NCBI GenBank assembly: GCA_014281115.1
Contig: JACONQ010000006.1
Coordinates: 3,348,001-3,412,000, forward strand
Reading direction: 5' to 3'
Origin: Laburnicola sp. R22_1
Taxonomy: Eukaryota > Ascomycota > Dothideomycetes > Pleosporales > Didymosphaeriaceae
Length of the DNA: 64,000 nt
Shown here: positions 1 through 10,150 of the stretch, piece after piece
Numbering within the stretch: position 1 is the stretch's first letter
Layout of the letters: the number at the start of each line of letters is the position of its first letter
Notes under the pieces: model-generated
The model's database searches: none
Seen by the model: only the letters and a program-made list of their open reading frames with translations
Told to the model about the DNA's origin: nothing
Program-made: the position numbers and the translations under genes

Positions 1-169
1 CGGCGGTATGATCGGCATCGAACTTGTGGGTAATAAGGGTATCGTGGTCTGGGATTACAACTGCGGTGGAATGTTTCGAGCGTGGACCGAAGAAAACGGG
101 GAACAGAAATGTCTGATCTTCCGAGAAGACCGTTATGAGAGTGGACCGAAAGATTGGCTAACTATGTGA
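1..169 (+). CDS. 3' end of an unidentified protein gene (partial)
   Basis: The reading frame starting at base 2 is open from the window edge to a TGA at 167-169 and encodes about 55 residues ending GPKDWLTM. The composition (VVWDYNCGGMFRAWTEENG) looks like ordinary coding sequence with balanced charged and aromatic residues. No catalytic motif is visible and I do not recognise the family. The 5' part lies outside the window, so introns and length cannot be judged. Confidence 0.4.
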   Translation, partial: GGMIGIELVGNKGIVVWDYNCGGMFRAWTEENGEQKCLIFREDRYESGPKDWLTM

Positions 170-598
170 TCGTACAGTACCAGGGCAAAAGCCTGAGTAC
201 TGTGGGTTACCCCAGGATAGGCGATATGAAAGTCACATGTACTCAACCTTTTGTCTTACAGCTATAAAGACAACGAAGAGGGGGCTTATCATATACCGCG
301 CGGAAACCTCAGACTTCGCATGAAGTTTGGTGTTGGCAAGCAGTCGACAGGTCGGGCATACTTGAAGTCCGTCAGTTGTTGATTGTGAGAGTGCTTGCCG
401 ATAGGCCCTTGTCGCGCCTTCCCCTAACGCGACCCTCGTGGTCGAAGTTCCTCTTTCTGCTACCGAGAGGTAGCTGCGCTGCAAGCCACTATTTATTCAT
501 CCTCGACCACATGCAGTCACAGTCGCTGCCATCACTTTCGTCTTCTTTACTGCATCTTTCCAAAGCACCACAAGGCCTATACATACTTCGCATACAAT
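170..598. other. intergenic, no supported gene
   Basis: Short overlapping frames occur on both strands, but none has a convincing start, domain or splice pattern. It presumably holds the 3' UTR of the upstream gene and the promoter of the gene at 599. Confidence 0.4.
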
Positions 599-1628
599 AT
601 GAACGGCGACCAAGTCAACCACCCGGATGGAGAGCCTCCCGGGGGCAGTCGCTGGGAGGCTCGTGTCACCCAAGAGACTGGGCTCTTGCCAGGCGTCATC
701 GACCAGTGAGTCTCACGCAACATCACAGCTTGCGCAAAAACAACATCTAGAAACTAACTGTAGAGCCAGATTCCGGAGTTGCATTCTCGCCACCAACCAC
801 ATCCACTACGAACCATTAGGGCGTCTAGTCATCCCCACCTCACTCACAGAGACTCACGCGACGATGGTGGGCACCGCAGAAAGGCGTCCAATACGATTCT
901 CTTCTGTCCGCGAAGAAAGCTTCTTAGAGTTATGGTTCGAGTTCATGTTTACCGGCAGCTGGCGTGACCGCGGCATTCATACCCGTTGGGATAATCCGGA
1001 TCTCGAACTTTTTGACGGCAGGGGGCCTGCAACCTACCAGCTCAGCCTACTGTTTCCCAAGACAAGCTCGCCTCGCGCATACGACCCCACGTGGAGAATC
1101 AAATCCGCAATGATGGCTTCCCTGTTTGCGACTCGTTTCGATGCATTGTATTTGGTGCAGTTCGCCGACATGCTGCTGCACAGCTTGTTTGACCGCGACA
1201 AGCTCAGCCTCACGCCCGCGATGTACCAGTGGGCCGCAGGTTTTGACAAATCCAATACACATCTACTAGAGTGTCTTCATGGCATCATCTTTCAGCATTG
1301 GCGCCAGGTCAATGGCGCGGTGAATACTCAAGATCGGGCCTGGTGTAAGTTCGGCAATGTGGTGCAATTTCTTGCCGGAAAAGGAATAAACATCGCAGTG
1401 GATGGTGAGGTCAACCGGGAAGGCCATCGGCAGGTCGACGGGCAGATCGACGGGCAGGCCAACGAGCAGGTCAACGGGCAGGCCAACAGGCAGGTTCACG
1501 GACACGCCAACGGGATGGTCAACGGGCTGGTCAACGGGCTGGTCAACGGGGTTCACGGTAGCGGGTCGAACAGTGAGTCGAGCAGAGATGCGAGCGCCCA
1601 CGTGAACGGACAGGTGAACGGGGTGTAG
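599..1628 (+). CDS. hypothetical protein with C-terminal VNG/QANG repeat tail
   Basis: ATG at 599 (caatATGAAC). Exon 1 is 599-705, the intron 706-763 (GTGAGT donor, CTAAC close to the TAG acceptor), and exon 2 764-1628. Splicing joins MNGDQVNHPDGE...VIDQ to ARFRSCILATNH, and the frame is kept. The central 150 residues look globular (FELWFEFMFTGSW, LFATRFDALYLVQFADMLLHSLF) and vaguely recall the helical part of fungal BTB proteins, too weakly to name. The last roughly 75 residues are low-complexity, built from 12-bp DNA repeats encoding QVNG, QANG and LVNG units. Function is unknown. An alternative model would start in exon 2 without the intron. Confidence 0.5.
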
Positions 1629-2458
1629 ATGGATTCTACATGGTTTGTGGATTCTACATGGTTTGCCTGGAAGGGGGAGTACAGGCTAGATCAATTTCGC
1701 TATTCGTAATCCCATGTCCAGGAAGGCAGAGTTTCAAGAGCGTGCGTTACTGGGACAGAAGGCTGACTACGTTGCTTTCTACTACAGAATTTCTACAGCC
1801 GAACTTCTCCAACCTTTTGCCGCGACATATATCCCCCAGACAAACGTATCAAAACATCAGCCCACCTACACAGCTCAAATACCCCTCCACACACAACACA
1901 ACCCCAACCTTCCCAGCTCCGCGCAGCCCTCCCACCACCAATCGTCCATCCAACCACCCATCCCACCTCAGTCAGCATCATCGTACATCATCTCTCAAAC
2001 AAACTCCGCATTACACAATCGCGCACACCACCCACAATTACAGTAGTGAATCATCAATCAATCTGCATGAATCAGCATGGTAGAAAAGCGTGATACATTC
2101 CTACCCGTGGACCCTGGGATACCGCACAATCTCACGCTACCTACCTACCTACCTAGAAATTCCAGACATGCAGGATAGAAAAACAAACATCGCAGGGCAG
2201 AAGCGCAAAAACGCCTTGGAAATGCCATACAAGGCGATGGAATCGTGGGACACGCTATTTACCATGTAAACCATTCAACATGGTATCTCGCATATCCTCG
2301 GAGCGAGTGTGACGAGAGAGACAGAGGGAGGGTCAGGGCGGATGAGAGATACCCAGCAAAACAAATGCAAACAAGAAAGGTATCATATTCAATCAAAGCA
2401 AGGAGGGTATTTAAGCTCAAGAACACAAGAATCTCGGATCTCATCTTCAAGGTCGTAC
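1629..2458. other. intergenic, low complexity
   Basis: C-rich/A-rich stretches and a CTAC microsatellite near 2137-2155. Open frames here are proline/threonine/histidine-rich with no domain, and I see no supportable gene. Confidence 0.4.
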
Positions 2459-3875
2459 TTAATCGACGCACTCCACATAGTTACTACCAGCCACACGTTA
2501 GCAAAGTCCACACACATAGTCATCCCACGCAGAGATTCAAAACTCACCTCGGAAATATGCCTTCTCGATCGCCCACCTTGCCCGTCCACCAATCCGTGTC
2601 GTTCTCCGTCTTCTTAAGAATCGTAATGATTTCGCCCTTTTTGAATCCCAGATCGCCCGGCTGATCCGCGTCGAAGGTGAACTTTGCAATCGCCTGCCCG
2701 GGGCTCATACTCTGCTTTTTGAACACGGGTTTCGGCGCAGTCGGCCTGCCGGGCTTTCCTCTGTCGGCGTTGAAGTCGTCGCCGAAGCCCGAGCCGCTGC
2801 GCGACCGGTTCTGGAATGTGTCAAAGGTCTCGTTGGGGTTGGCGCGCGTGGAGAAGGAGCGGTTCAGGCCGCCCGCTGAGGTCGGTTGGCGGTCGTAGAC
2901 GTCGTCTTGCCAGGTGCTGGCGCGCTGTGGGCGGTCGCGGAACGCGTAGTCGTCGTCCGTGGTCGCGGCTGAGGTGCGGTTTGAGCGGACGCCTTCGCCC
3001 ATGGCGGAGCCGCGGCGGCCTTGCCAGACGACGTCCTCGTGCGCGTCGTCGTAGACGGGTATGTCGTTGTACATGGCGTCTCGCGACTCGGCGCCCGCGA
3101 CGCCGGCAAACACTCTCGAGTTCAAAACGCGCATCAGCGGCTCCGCGGCGGGCGGCGGGGTTACCTGGCCGCCCAGCAGTTCTCGAGCTGTCCACCGCCT
3201 GCCGTATAGCTTCTCGTTGGCGTCTCTCCGCTCAATCATGCCGCTACCTTCCAAACTGACGCCCGCGAACAAGCCCTTCGTCTTGCTGTAGCTGAAGATA
3301 CCTGCCACGCTCCGTAGACTCGCTGCGCCGGCTGCTTCCGCATTGCGGCCGACGGGGCCCGCTGCAATCGACACGTTGCCTCCGAATGTGAGCGACCCCG
3401 CCTGCGCAAATGTCTTGACCGCGTTCGCATCGTTGAGAATGAAGACGAAATCCGTAATCTCGAAGCCGATTTGGCCGCCGAAGCCGCCACCGACTGTTCC
3501 GATGGCTGAAGGCGCCGACCACGAGCCGTCGGCCAGACGCGCGACGACGATGCCGGAGCCGAACCGCGCGGTCCCGAGGAAGCCGGCTTTGAAGACGGTA
3601 AGAATAGCGAGACCCTGTGGGTTCGCGTTAGGACTGAGACCGGCGAGGCTGCGGCGGGGTCTGTCTGGGACTCACCTTCGCATTGGCGAGAATCTGCGGC
3701 GGGATGATCTTGTCGGGCCCAAACGACTGCCGCGGGTCTACAAAGGATGCCAGGATCTTGCCCGCCTTCCTGCACTCGCCTGCAAAGCTGTCAGCGACGT
3801 CATTGTGCGTGGTTTCATGGTAAGAGACTCACTCCTCATGGACGAGGGCAGCGGGTTGTTGATGGTGAACGGCAT
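2459..3875 (-). CDS. Ysc84/Lsb3-type protein with C-terminal SH3 domain
   Basis: Four exons on the minus strand: 3875-3833, 3779-3676, 3614-2548 and 2483-2459, with introns of 53, 61 and 64 bp, all GT-AG and frame-consistent. The N-terminal part (MPFTINNPLPSSMRSECRKAG ... GLAILTVFKAGFLGTARFGSG ... GGGFGGQIGFEITDFVFIL) is the lipid-binding SYLF/Ysc84 domain. A disordered S/R/N-rich linker follows. The C-terminus is an SH3 domain (AKFTFDADQPGDLGFKKGEIITILKK ... DWWTGKVGDREGIFP), completed by the tiny last exon giving SNYVECVD. Family knowledge: yeast Lsb3/Ysc84 bind Las17/WASP and actin at cortical endocytic patches. A role in endocytosis here is inferred from homology. The last exon of only 25 bp is easily missed, but it supplies the conserved NYV end of the SH3 fold. 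Confidence 0.92.
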
Positions 3876-4546
3876 CGTGACTGCAGGTCCTGGAGTCGCG
3901 GCGGGAAGAGGGGAGGCAAAGAGTCCTGGAGGTTTGTTTTATGTGGGCGTGATAAACGTACGTGGAGGGGCGGGAAGAAAGGCACCGGAGCCGAGCGCGG
4001 CGGATGACGACCGACTTGGCTGCTGGCTGAGCTGTCAGTCGGACTGGACCTGATGCGACGCGCGGGCTTAGACGTGGGCGCTGATATACGCGTTCTTTTG
4101 CCACAATGTGAATCTATTTGATGGCCGTCATCGTGTGCATGGAAGAGCCTGTGGCAGTGTGGCTGAGTATCCCGCACCATCACACGCCCGATGCCCGATG
4201 CCCTCTCCGAGTCCAACCGCAATTACCTAGGTACCAACGTTCCCCGCCTTCAGATTCCCGCACGGCATAGAACCTTTGATGTACCGACCTAGCAGCTATA
4301 TCCTCGAGATAATATTTCCAAAGAGTGAATAATTTGGCTAGCTTTCATGGTAGAGAGATTGCCGTGGTGTTGAGACAACGTCCACGCTAGCTCCGGCCTA
4401 AAAGTAACCTTGCTTTTCAATCGGGTACCAAACCACACGATCAAGCTGTAGAAATAGAATAGTTTGCTCTTCTCTTGAAGAGGCTGCCTGCTAGCCGGCC
4501 TCTATCGCCGTGTATAGACTGCGCCTTACAGGGAAGGTCGAACGGC
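3876..4546. other. intergenic upstream of the Ysc84 gene
   Basis: Promoter side of the minus-strand Ysc84 gene. No supported coding sequence. The 3' part becomes AT-rich approaching the MITE at 4555. Confidence 0.4.
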
Positions 4547-4554
4547 GGCATTAC

Positions 4555-4862
4555 GGGACTTGATAGCGGCTACCCCTATAAGCAATTGCGGCCACCCCTC
4601 TAAGTTACTATCTTTAACATTAAAATATTTATTAATTTTTAAAGGAAACCAGCTAAAGAAATGCGGTTTATCTTTAAATAAGATTACGCGCTTTTCGCTC
4701 AGGCTATTACTAAAAGATTAAAAAATAACTTTTATTTTTAAAGAGAAAATAGCTTTTAAAGTTAATTCTTTTTAATATTTTTATAAGGCGCAACTATGTA
4801 GGCCCTATTATAGGGTGTTGGTTAGCTGCGGCACCTTAGAGGGGTGGCCGCTATGAAGTCCC
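4555..4862. mobile_element. 308-bp MITE with 8-bp target duplication
   Basis: The ends are imperfect inverted repeats of about 28 bp: left GGGACTTGATAGCGGCTACC, right (reverse complement) GGGACTTCATAGCGGCCACC, continuing CCCTATAAG/CCCTCTAAG. The element is flanked by a perfect 8-bp direct repeat GGCATTAC at 4547-4554 and 4863-4870. The interior is strongly AT-rich (TTTAAA-rich) and non-coding. An 8-bp duplication with TIRs and no coding capacity fits a hAT-derived MITE, although the terminus is GGG rather than CAG. Confidence 0.8.
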
Positions 4863-5005
4863 GGCATTACCCCACTTGTATATTAGAGCTTCCAGACCTC
4901 TTTAGATAAGACGTCATGACCACTTCCCACGAGCATCTCATGCCCTTCATCGTCTTCAATCATCAATATATCTGTTCATTGTGCCTTCCAACCCGCTTCT
5001 AAACT

Positions 5006-6854
5006 ATGTGGCAAGACCGCGCTAGAGCCAAACGCGAAGCTATCCTCGCAGTGATACCACCTGAATGGCGTATCCAGAATGTGCCATCTGTCGAGGAGAA
5101 GAAAGATGTTACAGGAGAGTATATAAGGAGTTTCTTGAGCGACAGAGAGGTGCAGATAACGGAGACGAGCGCAGATGAGATTGTGATGAAGACTACGACG
5201 GGGGAGTGGAAGGCGGAGGAGGTCACGAGGGCGTTTTGTCACAGAGCGGCGCTGGCGCACCAGTTGGTATAGATCATCTCTCAGTAGTACATGCCGGACT
5301 AGCTGATACCACGTGTAGCTCCACTGCCTACACGAAATCTTCTTCGACGCCGCAATTAAATCCGCACAAGCTCTCGATGGCTATTTCGCCGAGCATGGAA
5401 AACCAATCGGTCCCCTGCATGGCCTTCCCATATCATTGAAAGACCAGTTTCACGTCAAAGGTGTTGAGACTACGATGGGATACGTGGGCTGGATCGGGAC
5501 GTTCCAAGGCAAAACGGGCACGGGGAAAGAAAAAGTGCATGAGAGTGAGATGGTGCAGGAGTTGAGGAAGCTGGGCGCCGTGTTGTATTGCAAGACTAGT
5601 GTACCGCATACGCTGATGACGGGCGAGACGACGAATAACATCATTGGGTATACGCTTAATCCGAAGAATCGGAACTTGACTGCGGGTGGCTCAAGTGGTG
5701 GTGAGGGTGCGTTGATTGGGATTAAAGGATGTATGTGCTTGAATAGGCTTTTATGGTTGAGTCTGATGGCTGACCATGGATAGCGCCGGTTGGATTTGGC
5801 ACTGATATTGGCGGCTCGATACGTATTCCGGCTGCTTTTAACGGGCTTTATGGCATACGGCCTTCTACCGGGCGTCTTCCTTACGAGGGCATGGCCAACT
5901 CGATGGACGGACAAAACAGTATTCTCTCTGTTGTCGGCCCCCTGGCTACCACCGCGCCCTCCCTCCGCCTCGTCATCAAAGCAATCCTCTCCCAAGAACC
6001 ATGGCTACACGACCCGCTAGTGCACGAAATCCCCTGGCGAGACGCGCCAGAGAGCGAGATCCTGTCACGAACCAACCCCACAAACGCCACAAAAGAAACC
6101 CCAAGACTATGCTTCGGCGTCATGCGAACCGACGGCCTCGTAACCCCCTCTCCACCCATCCGCCGAGCCATCGACATAGTCGTAAAAGCCATGCGCGCCA
6201 ACGGCCACGAAGTCATCGACTGGACGCCCCCCTCCCACAAACTAGTCGCAGATGCCGCACTCCGAACCTGGGAATTCGACGGCGGCTCCGACATCAAAGC
6301 CGCTTTTGCGCTCTCAGGCGAACCCATGCATCCCCAAGTTGCCAGCTTCGGCAGGCTGCAGAAACAGTACACGGCTTCTGAGATTGCTGGCGTGAACACG
6401 CATTTGCGCGAACTCAAAAGAGAGTATTTGGAATACTGGAATAGCACTGCGAACGTGAGTAAAACGGGGAGGTGTGTGGATGCGGTGATTTGTCCTCTTG
6501 CGCCGTGGCCTGCGGCAAGGAGAGAGAGGTATGATTATTATGGGTATAGCACTTGGGTTAATGCGTTGGATTATACGAGTGTGGTGGTGCCGGTTACGCA
6601 GGTGGATAAGGGGGTTGATGGGGTGGATGTCGGGTATGAGCCGCTGGGTGATAGGGATAGGAAGTGCTATGAGAGCTGTGAGTACACTTGTTGTTGGCGT
6701 GAGCTAGTGAGAGACTATGTAAGCTGACTGAATGGCAGATGATCCGGAAATTTATGATGGTGCGCATGTGAGTTTGCAGTTGGTGGGGAGGAGATTACAG
6801 GAGGAGAAGATGCTGGCCATTGCGGCATATGTGGGCAAAGCTATTGGGAAGTAG
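5006..6854 (+). CDS. amidase (amidase-signature family, acetamidase-like)
   Basis: Four exons: 5006-5266, 5319-5730, 5784-6677 and 6739-6854, with introns of 52, 53 and 61 bp, all frame-checked. The protein has the amidase-signature Ser-cisSer-Lys machinery: Lys in LPISLKDQF, the glycine/serine loop AGGSSGGEGALIG, and the nucleophile loop GTDIGGSIRIPAAF. The C-terminal LVGRRLQEEKMLA motif is typical of fungal acetamidases. Length, about 560 residues, matches the family. The expected reaction is hydrolysis of a small carboxamide to acid plus ammonia, probably cytosolic since no signal peptide is seen. The substrate cannot be told from sequence. The serine codon before PVGFGTDIGG is split by intron 2. 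No pathway partner is adjacent. Confidence 0.92.
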
Positions 6855-7241
6855 GGATGTATACTAAAAAGTATTCGTATGTTAGGTCAGGAGGTCTTAT
6901 CTCAACTGTTAACAACGTTGTCATCTTCAGTTGTGTTTACTGTGTGCCGACTATTGCTTCTCTACAGCTAGCTGGTACATCAAAAATCTTAGTATACTTA
7001 GTCTTCGTATCGCCTATCCTGGGGTAACACATAGCACTTAGACTTGTTCGTTGTGTCCCATGAATATACTTCTAGCCTTAACATAGGCTTATAATTAATA
7101 TAGATGAACGCCCCTTGACTCGATTATCGAGTCACTGACCAGATGGCTAATATGCTCTTTAATGTAAGGATTACTAGTACTATATAAGCTTAGCTCGTCC
7201 TTTTCTCTCTCACTCTGTACAAATGCCTATGTCTTTGGCCT

Positions 7242-7487
7242 CGCACATAGTCTGAGGCGTTTGCTCTGAAGCGCGTGCCGTTATAATCGCCGCAGCTTTC
7301 CCTTGACGTACTAGCGTTGCGCAGAATTTCCCCTTTGCCTGACGTCAGTGCTTACAAAATGGTCTTATCCTGTGCCGTTGGCATTGCACATGGTCTGAGG
7401 CGTTTGCTTTGAAGCGCCGTGACCGACTAGCGTTGCGCGGAATTTCCCCTTTTCCTGACGTCAGTGATCACAAAATGGCTTATCTAC
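7242..7487. repeat. imperfect tandem duplication, each copy with a CRE-type TGACGTCA site
   Basis: Copy A (about 7242-7370) and copy B (about 7385-7487) share GTCTGAGGCGTTTGCT, ACTAGCGTTGCGC, GAATTTCCCC and CTGACGTCAGTG. Copy B lacks roughly 30 bp present in A. Each copy holds the palindrome TGACGTCA (7340-7347 and 7456-7463), the consensus for CREB/ATF-type bZIP proteins. Both copies lie 500-700 bp upstream of the gene at 7962. Confidence 0.65.
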
Positions 7488-7744
7488 GTCTATCGTTGTG
7501 TAGTAAGCGTACCATGTTATCTCTGCAAACACAATTGATTCGTATTCGTTCTACAAGCCTCGACGCGTTTGCAGTACCCGCCTGGCAAGTGAGAGAACTC
7601 GGAGCTTTCACCCTCGAGTCTAGGTCCACGTGCTTTGCTTTGGGCGGTAAAAGCCCAATCAGCAAACAGCAAACTGCTATCTTCGGCCTCGTGGCTTTGC
7701 AAGGTCATTTCACCCTAACCGTATGGTACCCCACTAGCGTCTCC

Positions 7745-7961
7745 CCCTCCATATATAAACACCGCCAGCCCCTCCTTCTTCTTCTCTCTCCATCACTCCA
7801 GCTTGAGCCCCTCAACCCTCAACTTCATCTTCCTCAAGCCTCTATATTACATTTCAATTACATTCCCAAAGCCTCTTCGACACTCCGAGCCATACACTTC
7901 CTACAGGGTAAGTGCATTCTTACATTCCTTCCTCATCATGAATCACTGACACATTTTTTAG
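7745..7961 (+). promoter_or_regulatory. core promoter and 5' UTR intron of the Gfd2-like gene
   Basis: A TATA-like CCATATATAAACACC lies near 7748-7762, followed by a pyrimidine-rich stretch typical of fungal transcription starts. A GTAAGT donor at 7908 and TTTTTAG directly before the ATG at 7962 define a 54-bp intron that ends exactly at the start codon. Confidence 0.55.
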
Positions 7962-9417
7962 ATGGCACCTCCTCCTACCGATCAGCATCGCGCTGCACTC
8001 AGGCGAGTGCGTGAGTTCTTCGAGACGAAGACTCAGGTTGAAGTTCTTCGGTTCTGCCTGGGCTTGGATCCGTGCAACTTCCCCAATGCACCGCCGCTCG
8101 CGAAATCCACCGTCGTCATTTGCCTGGACACGGAGGGCTGGACTGCAGACAGCCTGAAGATCACGGAGGTGGGCTTCTGCAGCTTCGTCTCTGGAGACAT
8201 GCGTGCGGTTCAGCCGGGACCTTGGGGAGAGAACCTCCTCAAGAGGATCTACTTTTACCACGCACGAGTTGCCGAGAACGCGCACCTGGAGAACAGGACG
8301 TATTGTGCTGGTATGTTCCCTTACAACATAAGTCTGACTGACTGTTACTGACAGTGGCACTTTAGGCGACCCCGAGCACAATCGGTTCGGCCGGACTAGG
8401 TTCCTGTCACAGAGCACGACAAAGCAATGCCTGGATGACGCCTTCCAATGGCCGGTCGACGACAACGACCATTCGAAAGGTGTATGTCCCGTTGTCATGC
8501 TTGGCCACGCCTTGGGAGGTGACCTTGGCAAGCTGCAGAACCTTCTGGGTTTTAACCCTGACTCCCACGGTCAACTTGTCAAGCAGGTAGACACCCAGGT
8601 CCTCGTCCGGGAACTCAACTACTGGACCACTCGGAACAACCAAGTCGGACTGCAGCGCCTGGTCACCGACCTCAATTTCGCGTACCGAGACGCTCACACC
8701 GCGAGCAACGATGCCGCCATGACGCTGATCGCAGCCATCCAGCTGGTACTTCCCGAGCAGTACTTCAATGGCAACCTCCCAAAGACCTTGCAGCAGGTTA
8801 TAGATGAAGTGGAGCGGGCAAGCCAATACCAGCCCTTCAACTACGGCACAGAGAAGTACTGCTTCAGATGCGGAAGTTCGGATCACATGCAGAAAGATTC
8901 GAAAGGACTCGAGTGCAAGGCGCCGGTGTTTTGCACTCTCTGCGACAGGGAGGGCCGGAGTGCGAAATACACCCACATGGCTTCGAAGTGCATCTCGTAC
9001 GCACTCGCAAACGGCAACTCGAAGCGGTCAGCAGAGGCGAACGAACGACGCCATGAAGCTGAGCAGGCCGCTGCTCTCGCTGGGACCACTCCTCCCACTT
9101 TCATTCCAGGCGTCATTACCACTCGCGGCGGTTTTCCTCCTCGCGGCACAGTTCGAGGCATTCCCAGCAGTGGTCCTTTCCGTGGAGGTCCTGGTCGTGG
9201 AGGTGCTCGTGCTGGCCCCATCGTCGGGGATCCGAATCAAGCACGCGCTCAGCATCTCGCTCGTGGAAGGCGCCACAATTTCCTTGGCATCAGTGCATCT
9301 GCTGCACGTGGTGATGCTCGCGGTGGCAGGCGAGGTGGTGGTCGTGGTGGCTATCCTGGTAAGTTACTCTAGTCCTAACTTCGCATTATATGAACTAACT
9401 GTTTGCTAGGCCAATAG
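7962..9417 (+). CDS. Gfd2/YDR514C-like DEDD exonuclease-fold protein with zinc knuckle and RGG tail
   Basis: Three exons: 7962-8310, 8366-9358 and 9410-9417 (introns of 55 and 51 bp; the last exon encodes only the end of the last glycine codon, Gln and stop). The N-terminal half resembles the Gfd2/YDR514C-like domain, a DEDD RNase-H/exonuclease fold: VVICLDTEGW carries the first acidic pair, MLGHALGGDLGKLQ a His/Asp segment, and TASNDAAMT the position of the last acidic motif. Next comes a Cys/His cluster, CFRCGSSDHMQKDSKGLEC, then PVFCTLCDREGR, which look like zinc knuckles. The C-terminus is RGG-rich (TRGGFPPRGTVRG, GGRRGGGRGG). An RNA- or DNA-binding role is inferred. Catalytic competence is uncertain because the third motif is not canonical. 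Confidence 0.8.
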
Positions 9418-9471
9418 TGGGTCCAGGGTAGACTTGACCCTTGTATGATGGATGGGTGGATTTGGATTTCT

Positions 9472-9577
9472 AGATGGTTTTGCGATTGGTTTCTTGTGGA
9501 TTAGACAGTTTTGTGATAAATTTCTTGTGACTTCAGACGGTTTTGCGATTGATTTCTTGTGGCTTCAGATGCTTTGG
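9472..9577. repeat. 31-32 bp minisatellite, about 3.3 copies, in the 3' flank
   Basis: Units at 9472-9502, 9503-9534 and 9535-9566 plus a partial copy share AGA(T/C)(G/A)GTTTTG and (G/A)TTTCTTGTG(G/A). They sit just downstream of the stop at 9417, probably in the 3' UTR. No coding potential. Confidence 0.6.
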
Positions 9578-9759
9578 TAGTCGATTTTCCTATTTTATTT
9601 TTGATACCCAGATTTTTTTGTATAGATGTGTTGAACTGAATACATCTTTTTTTACTTGAGATGATATATGCTTTACCTTGAATAGTGATTTGAACTTTAA
9701 ATATCTAACATATCCTGGTATTACTCTAGGTACTAGACAACTGTCGTAATAAAGCATAA

Positions 9760-10150
9760 ACACATAGCCAGACTAAACACAATCCTCCTTATAAGTCCTT
9801 CATACCTCCACATTACCCCATCCCCCACCCTACTCCCTCATCACTCTATCCTAAAACCCCATCCATCCTGCTATTACTCAGGGTTCAAAACAATCGCCAT
9901 GCGGAAAGATGATAATATACCCAGACTAAGCACAAACCACCTTGTAAGTCTACATGCCTTCACCTCACCCCACCCCCCAGCCCAGCCCACTCCCTCCTCA
10001 TTCCTCCTCCAAAAACCCCTCCATCCTGCTACTACTCACGGTCCAGCACAACCTCCGTAGTGAAGGACAATCACCTACCCAGACCAAACACAGATCTCCC
10101 CATAAACCCCTCACCTCAAAACCCCCTCCATCCACGGATAAACAAAAGAA
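9760..10150. repeat. three diverged copies of about 150 bp reaching into the end of the Ayg1-like gene
   Basis: Copies begin near 9765, 9915 and 10077 with CCAGACTAA(A/G)CACAA or CCAGACCAAACACAGA. Each contains a C-rich tract followed by AAAACCCC and CCATCC(T/A). The third copy covers the last codons of the minus-strand gene ending at 10111. Pattern and spacing are visible by eye, but the divergence is considerable. Confidence 0.5.
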
